Part shown: piece by piece, positions 1-5,391 of the stretch
How positions within the stretch are numbered: position 1 is the first letter of the stretch
Layout: each line of letters begins with the position of its first letter
Source: Candidatus Onthomorpha intestinigallinarum
Lineage (GTDB): Bacteria > Bacteroidota > Bacteroidia > Bacteroidales > P3
Direction of reading: 5' to 3'
DNA: 9,044 bases
NCBI GenBank assembly: GCA_019114015.1
Contig: DXGG01000193.1
Location: forward strand, 1-9,044
Program-made: the position numbers and the translations under genes
The notes under the pieces: model-generated
Databases searched by the model: none
Told to the model about the DNA's origin: nothing
Seen by the model: only the letters and a program-made list of their open reading frames with translations

Positions 1-5
1 ATATT

Positions 6-1094
6 ATGATGGCAAACTTTGAAAAATGGGATAAAGCATTTAGGAATCAAAATCTTTTCGAATTCAACTTTAATGAAAATGCTTTGATGTGGCTTAAAGT
101 GCGGGCTGTTTGCAGAGGAAAACTGATTCAACAATTTCTTAAATGTGCTGGCATCACTTTGACGTCTTCAAAAATTGCAGAACAAAATGTAGAATTGTTT
201 GAAAGACTGGAAAATATGCCAAATGCCATGCAGTTACTTGACACTTTCTTAAATGAAAGAAACCACGAATGGTATAATGCAATGGGCATAAACGAGGCAG
301 CATTGAAAGAAGATTTATATAAAGTGCGCTACTACGCATGGGGAGGAGACCAGAATAATTCATTAGACAAGCATCTTGTAAGCAGATACGTTAAGGTTAT
401 TAGTAATTATGATGAACTGCTGAACAAACAAAGTGAAATTGCTGATAATGCGTGGAATTATGTTCAAACAAGTTGGTACAACAATTGGACATCATACCTG
501 ATTGAATCACTTTTTAAGCAGCATGAAAAGGTCATTTCGGCAATAGGCGAAATAAAAAGTGTTGATTTCTTTTTGTATAACTTCCCTATTGATTTGAAGG
601 TAACATTTTTCCCAAACCAATATATGGAAGAAAAACTGAAAATTAAACTTGGCAAAAAAGAACTTACGTGGTTGAGGCAAGAAGCTAAAAAAGTGGGCAT
701 AACAGTAGATCATTCACAATCTGATACTCAACAACTTTACACCTTGTCAGAGAAACTGATGGAAATTGGGAAAAATGACATTCTAGAAACGCTGAAAAAT
801 AAAAGGAAAGAAGTAATTGTCGATGCTCAATCTGATGTGCAAGAACTTATGACTTGGTTATATGCCAATCAAGGAGAGATGCGTTTTGGAGCGGAGAATA
901 GATTGTTTGTTATTCTCGTAGATTCTGCAAATATGAATGAATCTTGGAAGATGAAACGTGCTTTTTCTTTAATAGAACCCAAAGTAAAGAATTACCTTGA
1001 TAACTTTAACGAACAGTCTTTAAAAGAAATTAATTTCATCTTCCAGGGCAAGCCATACAAGAGCTTGGCAGATGTGATATTTGTTGTAAAGTAG
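6..1094 (+). CDS. PD-(D/E)XK restriction endonuclease-like protein
   Basis: A 362-residue protein with no signal peptide or membrane segment, probably cytoplasmic. The middle carries a good PD-(D/E)XK nuclease signature: Glu167 in a helix (SYLIESLF), then Asp187 (SVDFFL), then Asp196-Leu-Lys198 (FPIDLKVT), with the hydrophobic beta-strand pattern and D-x8-DxK spacing typical of type II restriction enzymes and related DNA nucleases. The C-terminal third (about 288-362, with RFGAENRLFVILVDS and a final SLADVIFVV strand) looks like a conserved extension of an unassigned family. Established: this fold cuts DNA with metal ions. Inferred: a restriction or defence nuclease, target unknown. ATG at 6 or 9 is the likely start, but only five bases precede it, so an upstream start cannot be excluded. 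ATGATG would allow a stop/start overlap with a gene outside the window, perhaps a methyltransferase. Seven bases separate it from the next gene, so co-transcription is likely. Confidence 0.72.
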   Translation: MMANFEKWDKAFRNQNLFEFNFNENALMWLKVRAVCRGKLIQQFLKCAGITLTSSKIAEQNVELFERLENMPNAMQLLDTFLNERNHEWYNAMGINEAALKEDLYKVRYYAWGGDQNNSLDKHLVSRYVKVISNYDELLNKQSEIADNAWNYVQTSWYNNWTSYLIESLFKQHEKVISAIGEIKSVDFFLYNFPIDLKVTFFPNQYMEEKLKIKLGKKELTWLRQEAKKVGITVDHSQSDTQQLYTLSEKLMEIGKNDILETLKNKRKEVIVDAQSDVQELMTWLYANQGEMRFGAENRLFVILVDSANMNESWKMKRAFSLIEPKVKNYLDNFNEQSLKEINFIFQGKPYKSLADVIFVVK

Positions 1095-1101
1095 TAGTTA
1101 T

Positions 1102-1293
1102 ATGGAATGGGTATTTGATGGTATTGGAACAGAAATCATTTCACTGTTAGCCGGCTTTTTAGGTGGCGGTTTTATTGGTTATAAGATAGGTATAAAGAAC
1201 AAGATTTCCCAGCGTCAAAAAGGAGGGAATCATGTGAGTCAAACACAAATTGGAAGCATTGTAAACAATGGAAATTCAGAAAGCAGGAAATAA
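1102..1293 (+). CDS. Small single-pass membrane protein with C-terminal QKxGN/QxQIG motif
   Basis: A 63-residue protein. Residues about 9-30 form one glycine-rich hydrophobic membrane segment (IISLLAGFLGGGFIGYKIG). A basic stretch follows (KNKISQRQK), then a polar tail with QKGGN at 39-43 and QTQIGSIV at 47-54. Positive residues after the membrane helix suggest the tail faces the cytoplasm. From memory, similar small proteins with a KQ-QKAGDNA-Q-QIG tail occur in defence neighbourhoods; this was not checked against a database. The tail motif is repeated with identical spacing at the N-terminus of the next gene product, which suggests the two proteins interact. The T-Q-I-G core resembles RHIM/bacterial amyloid-signalling cores, an inference from pattern only. 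The gene starts 7 bp after the nuclease gene and overlaps the next gene by 26 bp. The overlap and motif pairing argue for a real gene despite its size. Confidence 0.75.
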   Translation: MEWVFDGIGTEIISLLAGFLGGGFIGYKIGIKNKISQRQKGGNHVSQTQIGSIVNNGNSESRK

Positions 1294-2350
1294 TGCACAA
1301 CAATTCCAAATTCAAAATCTGACTATTGGAATTGATGAAAAGCGAGCAAGAGAAATATATGATGAAAAGTATGCTATTGCAAAAAGAGACTTTACTGAAG
1401 AAGCTTTGCGGATAGCTAATGAACGAGTAAAAGAGTTTGAAAATAGACTTATACCTAAAATTGAAGCAGTAAATAATGGATTAAATGCGTTTGCAGATCC
1501 GAGCTTTCAGCTGTTGTTGATAGATGCTCAAAAAGCAGCAGTAGCAACAGAGCGAGTTGTTGATTATGACTTACTTTCAGAATTATTAGTTCATAGAATA
1601 GAGAATGGTAATGACAGGCATGTTAGAACAGGAATACATCGTGCTGTAGAAATAGTTGAGGATATTTCTGATGAAGCATTGTTAGGTCTAACAGTTATAC
1701 ATTCTATAAATTCTTTTATACCAGTGTCTCCAGAATGTATTAAAGCATTGGATGTATTGGATGATTTGTTCGACAGAATAATGTATGCTAAATTACCCAA
1801 AGGGGCTGAATGGATAGAAGATTTAGAGATACTCGATGCAATTCGTATAAATCCATATAGTAAATTTACCGATTTAAAAGAATACTATTCAACGGTTTTA
1901 AATGGCATTGTAACAATCGGTATAAAGAAAGATTCAGAGGAGCATCGCAATGCAATTTCAATATTGCAGAACAACAGGTTAGTTGTCTCCAATTTGTTGG
2001 TTGATAATTATTTATTACCTGATTATATAAGGGTTAATATTAGGAATTTTGATGCAGTAAATGAACTGTTTCTTATTCATACATTGGGTAATAATAGAAT
2101 GTCAGTACCGATGTCTGAACAACAGAAATCTGCTATTAAATCTATAATTGAATTATATTCAAAAGATACTCAATTAAAAAATGATGTAGAGAAGAAGTTT
2201 TTATTAGAGTGGAATAAAAGACCCCATTTGGCTTTACTAAAAGATTGGATTGAAAAAATTCCTAACTCTTTTAGTATTACATCTGTCGGTAAAGTATTAG
2301 CTCATGCTAATGCACAAAGATGTGACGATAAATTACCTCCGTTAAAGTAA
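1268..2350 (+). CDS. LPO_1073/Vpar_1526-like protein, putative defence protein
   Basis: A 360-residue soluble protein. I recognise it as resembling the family named LPO_1073/Vpar_1526, whose biochemical activity is unknown to me. Recognition rests on the N-terminal motif (IQKAGNNAQQFQIQ, residues 3-16), the following block GIDEKRAREIYDEKYAIAKR (21-40), the mid-region DYDLLSELLVHR (99-110), and the tail SFSITSVGKVLAHANAQRCD (334-353). The body appears largely alpha-helical, with no nuclease, helicase or NTPase motif visible. The start is well fixed: an in-frame TAA at 1262-1264 lies just upstream and ATG 1268 is the next start codon. That start lies inside the preceding small membrane gene in another reading frame, so translational coupling is likely. 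The N-terminal QK-x-G-N-x3-Q-x-Q-I motif matches the tail of the membrane protein, suggesting recruitment to the membrane. A hairpin 10 bp after the stop closes the cassette. Confidence 0.75.
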   Translation: MEIQKAGNNAQQFQIQNLTIGIDEKRAREIYDEKYAIAKRDFTEEALRIANERVKEFENRLIPKIEAVNNGLNAFADPSFQLLLIDAQKAAVATERVVDYDLLSELLVHRIENGNDRHVRTGIHRAVEIVEDISDEALLGLTVIHSINSFIPVSPECIKALDVLDDLFDRIMYAKLPKGAEWIEDLEILDAIRINPYSKFTDLKEYYSTVLNGIVTIGIKKDSEEHRNAISILQNNRLVVSNLLVDNYLLPDYIRVNIRNFDAVNELFLIHTLGNNRMSVPMSEQQKSAIKSIIELYSKDTQLKNDVEKKFLLEWNKRPHLALLKDWIEKIPNSFSITSVGKVLAHANAQRCDDKLPPLK

Positions 2351-2360
2351 ATACAACATT

Positions 2361-2406
2361 AAAAGTAGCCAATTTCGTTGCCCATCCAAGGATTTTGGCT
2401 ACTTTT
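2361..2406. terminator. Perfect 12-bp inverted repeat, terminator-like
   Basis: AAAAGTAGCCAA (2361-2372) and TTGGCTACTTTT (2395-2406) are exact reverse complements with a 22-nt loop, 10 bp after the stop of the LPO_1073-like gene. The T residues lie within the 3' arm and no longer T tract follows. It could end transcription from either strand, since both arms end in an A/T run. A less likely alternative is that it is a structural end of a mobile segment. Confidence 0.55.
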
Positions 2407-2673
2407 GCAGTTGAGTTATTTGACAGCAAAACATAGCAAAATGCTGAAAATCGCACGGTTGCCAAGTCGTTACCGCTACTTCACAAATAATTTGCTAAAA
2501 GTTTATTCCTCAAATGGTTATACTAAGCCGTTGAAAATCTAAAATATGATGATTACGGCAAAATGAAACGCCGTTTCGTTGTTTACGGATTCAGAAAAGA
2601 AAAAAATGGATTCAGAAAACATTTTTCTGAAACTTTGTTTGGATTTTGCGGAATCAAATTTTCATCGTTTAAG
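2407..2673. other. Gene-free, repeat-rich stretch between defence cassette and dapA operon
   Basis: No convincing gene lies here. It contains a 10-bp-spaced pair of AGCAAAA (2425-2431 and 2435-2441) and GTTGCC/GTTACC motifs 11 bp apart (2458-2463 and 2469-2474), with another CGTTGCC at 2376-2382. It also holds a GAAACG-C-CGTTTC palindrome (2565-2577), an overlapping ACGGC/GCCGT pair (2555-2559 with 2570-2574) and the TTCAGAAAA repeat group described separately. A 39-codon ORF (2563-2682) crosses it, with little support. The stretch separates the accessory cassette from conserved housekeeping genes, so it is where an integration junction would be expected, but no integrase gene or duplicated target site is visible. 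Confidence 0.5.
2587..2631. repeat. GGATTCAGAAAA direct repeat plus inverted copy forming a hairpin
   Basis: GGATTCAGAAAA occurs at 2587-2598 and again at 2608-2619, exactly 21 bp apart, about two helical turns. The second copy is followed after three bases by an inverted copy: TTCAGAAAA (2611-2619) and TTTTCTGAA (2623-2631) form a 9-bp stem with a CAT loop. The group ends about 43 bp upstream of the -33 element of the dapA operon promoter. It could be a regulator binding site or a terminator for leftward or rightward transcripts; the sequence alone does not decide. Confidence 0.55.
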
Positions 2674-2703
2674 TTTGGATAATGTATTTTTTTTGTAATT
2701 TTG
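2674..2703 (+). promoter_or_regulatory. Bacteroidota-type promoter for the DUF6913-dapA-fba operon
   Basis: TTTG at 2674-2677 and TAATTTTG at 2696-2703 (exact TAnnTTTG) are separated by 18 bp, fitting the primary sigma factor (sigma-ABfr) promoter of Bacteroidota. The T-rich spacer includes a run of eight T residues. Transcription would begin a few bases after 2703, leaving a leader of only about 15-20 nt before ATG 2728. This placement also rules out TTG 2701 as the translation start. Confidence 0.65.
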
Positions 2704-2727
2704 AACCTTGGTAAAAATGGATTTGTG

Positions 2728-3261
2728 ATGTCGTTGAGAAATGCTTTGCAAACGTTGTCTTTCAGGAATAAGGCTGCTTCTCTTGTCAGGTCAAGAAAGG
2801 TTTATAGCTTGGGAAGTGCAAGAACGGTCGGTTTTGTATGTTTGCTTGAAGATGAACAGGAATGGAAGGATATACAGACAGCGGTAAACAGATTTCAACA
2901 GTCCGGAGCCAAGGTAAGGGTTTTGAGTTTTTATCCCGAAAAAGTAAAGCCTTTGTGGTATGTTGAGACTATGAACATAGTTATGTGCAGTCTGAAAGAG
3001 TTCGGACTCATGGGAATACCCAAAGGTAAAAGAGTGGATGAATTTATGAAGGACAGTTTCGATATCCTTATAAATCTTGATTTGAACGGAACTTTTGCAA
3101 CTAATTATGTCAGTGTCTTGTCCACGGCATATTTCAAGGTCGGAATAGAAAATCAGGAAAACAGAAAGTTTTTTGATTTGTTGATAAAAATGGAAAATAT
3201 GGATTTAAAGATATATTTGGAGCAGGTTATGTTTTATTTGTCTGTATTAAAGACCAATTGA
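2728..3261 (+). CDS. DUF6913-like protein of unknown function
   Basis: A 177-residue protein counted from ATG 2728. TTG 2701 is in frame but lies within the promoter -7 box, so ATG 2728 (MSLRNALQ) is preferred. It begins with a basic, helical segment (RNKAASLVRSRK). An alpha/beta-like core follows: beta-strand VGFVCLL (34-40), helix EWKDIQTAVNRFQQ, strand KVRVLSFYP (62-70), then DILINLDLN (112-120), which suggests a Rossmann-like layout. No catalytic motif is recognised. It resembles the Bacteroidota family I know as DUF6913, which tends to sit beside dapA; this is from memory. Its TGA ends one base before the dapA ATG, so the genes are co-transcribed and probably translationally coupled. A role tied to diaminopimelate synthesis or cell wall growth is possible but inferred from position only. 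Confidence 0.75.
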   Translation: MSLRNALQTLSFRNKAASLVRSRKVYSLGSARTVGFVCLLEDEQEWKDIQTAVNRFQQSGAKVRVLSFYPEKVKPLWYVETMNIVMCSLKEFGLMGIPKGKRVDEFMKDSFDILINLDLNGTFATNYVSVLSTAYFKVGIENQENRKFFDLLIKMENMDLKIYLEQVMFYLSVLKTN

Positions 3262-3262
3262 T

Positions 3263-4147
3263 ATGAAAGATTTTAATTTGCAGGGTACGGGGGTTGCCTT
3301 GGTTACAACCTTTCACAAACAAGGTAATATAGATTTTACATCTTTGGGAAAATTGATAGAGCATGTAATATCTTCGGGAGTTGATTATTTGGTTTGTTTG
3401 GGAACCACGTCTGAATATCCTACCTTGTCAGAGCAGGAAAAGATGGCTATAATCGATTTTACGGTGGAAACCACGGCGTCGAGAGTGCCGATAGTATTGG
3501 GAATAGGAGGCAATGATACAAGGGAGGTTGTCGATAGGATAAAAAAGACGGATTGCAGTTCAATTGCGGCCATATTGTCGGTAGTCCCTTATTACAATAA
3601 ACCTAATCAGAATGGATTGTATGCTCATTTTAAGGCTGTGGCGGAAGCGTCGAGTGTTCCCGTCATTTTGTATAATGTCCCCGGAAGGACGGGAGTGAAC
3701 ATGACTGCTGAGACTTGTTTGAGGTTGGCTAACGATTTTTCCAATATCATAGGTATCAAGGAAGCTTCTGGCAATATGGCTCAGTGCATGAACTTGTTGG
3801 CGATGAAGCCTCAGAATTTTACCGTGGTTTCCGGTGAGGATGCTCTTTTGTTGCCTTTGATGTCTTTGGGTATGCAGGGCGTCATTTCCGTGACGGCAAA
3901 TGCATTTCCTAAACAGGTGAGTGAATTGGTCAATTATATGTTGAAGTCCAACTTGAAGAAGGCGCGTCCCATACATGAACAATTGCTACCGTTTTCAAAT
4001 GCCATCTTTGAGGAGGGAAATCCGGTGGGTATAAAGGCCGCACTTGAGATAATGGGTATTTGTCGCAACAATCTGCGTCTTCCTTTGGTCAAAAGCAGCA
4101 AGGGATTGTATGGTAAATTGCAAACAATTATAAGTAATATACAATAA
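3263..4147 (+). CDS. dapA: 4-hydroxy-tetrahydrodipicolinate synthase
   Basis: DapA condenses pyruvate with L-aspartate-4-semialdehyde, the first committed step towards diaminopimelate and lysine, in the cytoplasm. The protein has 294 residues, the usual length for this (beta/alpha)8-barrel family. Visible motifs in order: LGTTSEYPTLS (46-56, with the active-site Thr pair), VVPYYNKPNQNGLY (107-120), YNVPGRTG (137-144, with the proton-relay Tyr137 and substrate-binding Arg142), GIKEASGN (164-171, with the Schiff-base Lys166), then SGEDALLLPLMSLGMQGVIS (190-209). All key residues are present, so the enzyme should be active. ATG 3263 follows the previous stop by one base, and its own stop is one base before the aldolase start. 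No riboswitch is visible, since the leader of the operon is too short. The NAL/DHDPS superfamily includes other pyruvate aldolases, but the motifs and the DUF6913-like neighbour favour DapA. Confidence 0.95.
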   Translation: MKDFNLQGTGVALVTTFHKQGNIDFTSLGKLIEHVISSGVDYLVCLGTTSEYPTLSEQEKMAIIDFTVETTASRVPIVLGIGGNDTREVVDRIKKTDCSSIAAILSVVPYYNKPNQNGLYAHFKAVAEASSVPVILYNVPGRTGVNMTAETCLRLANDFSNIIGIKEASGNMAQCMNLLAMKPQNFTVVSGEDALLLPLMSLGMQGVISVTANAFPKQVSELVNYMLKSNLKKARPIHEQLLPFSNAIFEEGNPVGIKAALEIMGICRNNLRLPLVKSSKGLYGKLQTIISNIQ

Positions 4148-4148
4148 C

Positions 4149-5141
4149 ATGGTAAATTATAAAGATTTGGGCCTGGTGAATTCAAGAGAAATTTTCGCCA
4201 AGGCGATGAAAGGCGGTTATGCCATTCCTGCATTTAATTTCAACAATATGGAACAGATGCAGGCTATAATTCAGGCTTGCGTGGCACAGAAAAGTCCTGT
4301 TATCCTTCAGGTTTCGGCAGGAGCCAGGAAGTATGCAAACCAGACATTGTTGCGTTATATGGCTCAAGGAGCAGTTGAATACGCCAAGGAGTTGGGTTGC
4401 AACATCCCTATTGTTTTGCACTTGGATCATGGCGACAGTTTCGAGTTGTGCAAATCGTGTATCGAATACGGCTTTTCTTCGGTCATGATAGACGGTTCGT
4501 CGTTGCCTTATGATGAGAATGTGGCATTGACAAAGAAAGTTGTTGACTATGCTCATCAGTATGATGTTACGGTTGAGGGAGAATTGGGAGTTTTGGCAGG
4601 AGTGGAAGATGAGGTGAGTGCAGAGAACAGTACATATACAAGGGCTGAAGATGTTGAAGATTTTGTGAAGAAGACAGGTGTTGATTCCTTGGCTATATCG
4701 ATAGGTACTTCTCATGGAGCCAATAAGTTCCGTCCGGAGCAATGTACGAGAAATGCCGACGGTATATTGATACCGCCTCCTTTGCGCTTCGATATTTTGG
4801 AGGAAATTGAAAGAAGGATTCCGGGATTTCCTATCGTTTTGCATGGTTCTTCATCCGTTCCGCAGGATCAGGTTAAAATCATAAATACTTACGGTGGAGC
4901 GTTGAAAGATGCAATAGGTATTCCTGAAGAGCAATTGAGAAAGGCTGCAAAGTCTGCTGTCTGCAAAATAAACATAGATTCGGACGGAAGATTGGTAATG
5001 ACGGCAACCATAAGAAAGATAATGGCAGAAAAGCCGGTTGAATTTGACCCGAGGAAGTATTTGGGACCGGCCAGAGACAACTTGAAACCTATGTATGAAC
5101 ATAAGATAAAGGATGTATTGGGCTCTGCCAACAGGGCATAA
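4149..5141 (+). CDS. fba: Class II fructose-bisphosphate aldolase
   Basis: A 330-residue zinc-dependent aldolase that interconverts fructose 1,6-bisphosphate with dihydroxyacetone phosphate and glyceraldehyde 3-phosphate in glycolysis and gluconeogenesis. Signature positions: HLDHGD (91-96), giving catalytic Asp93 and zinc ligand His94; GELGVLAGVED (144-154); GTSHGANK (186-193) with zinc ligand His189; VLHGSSSVP (230-238) with zinc ligand His232; and KINIDSDGR (273-281), which binds the phosphate/substrate. The N-terminal GYAIPAFNFNNMEQMQA is typical of the class. Length and motifs fit the fructose-bisphosphate enzyme; a tagatose-bisphosphate aldolase is a less likely alternative. The gene starts one base after the dapA stop and is followed by an intrinsic terminator, so it is the last gene of the operon. 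Placing a central glycolytic gene directly after dapA is unexpected to me. Confidence 0.93.
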   Translation: MVNYKDLGLVNSREIFAKAMKGGYAIPAFNFNNMEQMQAIIQACVAQKSPVILQVSAGARKYANQTLLRYMAQGAVEYAKELGCNIPIVLHLDHGDSFELCKSCIEYGFSSVMIDGSSLPYDENVALTKKVVDYAHQYDVTVEGELGVLAGVEDEVSAENSTYTRAEDVEDFVKKTGVDSLAISIGTSHGANKFRPEQCTRNADGILIPPPLRFDILEEIERRIPGFPIVLHGSSSVPQDQVKIINTYGGALKDAIGIPEEQLRKAAKSAVCKINIDSDGRLVMTATIRKIMAEKPVEFDPRKYLGPARDNLKPMYEHKIKDVLGSANRA

Positions 5142-5171
5142 CATCTATGTCATGTTCATGGACATATTGAG

Positions 5172-5206
5172 AGGAGACTGTCGGATGCGGTCTCCTTTTA
5201 TTTTTT
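5172..5206 (+). terminator. Intrinsic terminator after fba
   Basis: AGGAGAC (5172-5178) pairs with GTCTCCT (5190-5196) around an 11-nt loop. The T-rich tract CTTTTATTTTTTC follows, making a classical Rho-independent terminator for the plus-strand operon. The tail overlaps the stop codon of the convergent minus-strand lipoprotein-like gene. Read on the minus strand the hairpin has no U tract after it, so it looks one-directional. A smaller palindrome (5147-5165) lies just upstream. Confidence 0.85.
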
Positions 5207-5386
5207 CTTCTTTTGGTATTTGTTGTTGCTTTTGACTTTGTATTTTCCTATTACATGACTTTTCTTGCCCTTGAATTCACTTACTCCGGTAACTCTTTTG
5301 TTTTGAGAGCAGGAACAAGTCAGCAAAGGTGCAGATACGATTAAACCGCATAAAGCAAAAACGTAAAATTTCCTTGGTATTTTCAT
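5198..5386 (-). CDS. Small putative lipoprotein, lysine-rich tail
   Basis: A 62-residue protein. An N-terminal basic start (MKIPRK) and a hydrophobic stretch (FYVFALCGLIVSAPLL) form a signal peptide, followed by Cys24 and Cys26 (LLTCSCSQ). This looks like a lipoprotein export signal, though neither cysteine sits in a textbook lipobox: Thr precedes Cys24, and Ser with Cys precedes Cys26. The mature part is short, highly basic and ends in a lysine run (YQKKKK); it matches no family I know. It starts 5 bp after the stop of the upstream LysE-type gene, so the two are probably co-transcribed. Many Bacteroidota have comparable tiny lysine-rich secreted proteins, so function is left open. Its 3' end overlaps the T tract of the convergent fba terminator. 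Confidence 0.6.
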   Translation of the reverse strand: MKIPRKFYVFALCGLIVSAPLLTCSCSQNKRVTGVSEFKGKKSHVIGKYKVKSNNKYQKKKK

Positions 5387-5391
5387 GTCGT

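Noticed and set aside
1221..1236. AGGAGG seven bases before an in-frame GTG (1234) and close to an ATG (1232), a possible internal start giving a short motif-only peptide
   Set aside because: The ATG is followed at once by TGA. The purine run simply encodes Lys-Gly-Gly of the tail motif, and Bacteroidota seldom use Shine-Dalgarno starts. It is also 41 bases from the partner start, too far to serve it.
2361..2640. CRISPR array or insertion-sequence ends suggested by the repeats
   Set aside because: Repeats are short, few and unevenly spaced, with no spacers, no transposase remnant and no target duplication.
2701..2727. Upstream TTG start for the DUF6913-like gene
   Set aside because: TTG 2701-2703 is part of the TAATTTTG -7 box, so it lies upstream of the expected transcript start; ATG 2728 is preferred.
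4182..4844. A 220-residue minus-strand open frame inside fba, with several more inside dapA and fba
   Set aside because: These are antisense to strongly recognisable enzymes, rich in Cys, His and Arg, and show no domain pattern; they are shadows of codon bias.
5147..5165. Palindrome ATGTCATG-TT-CATGGACAT as a second terminator after fba
   Set aside because: The loop would be only two bases and no T tract follows; the hairpin at 5172-5196 is the convincing terminator.
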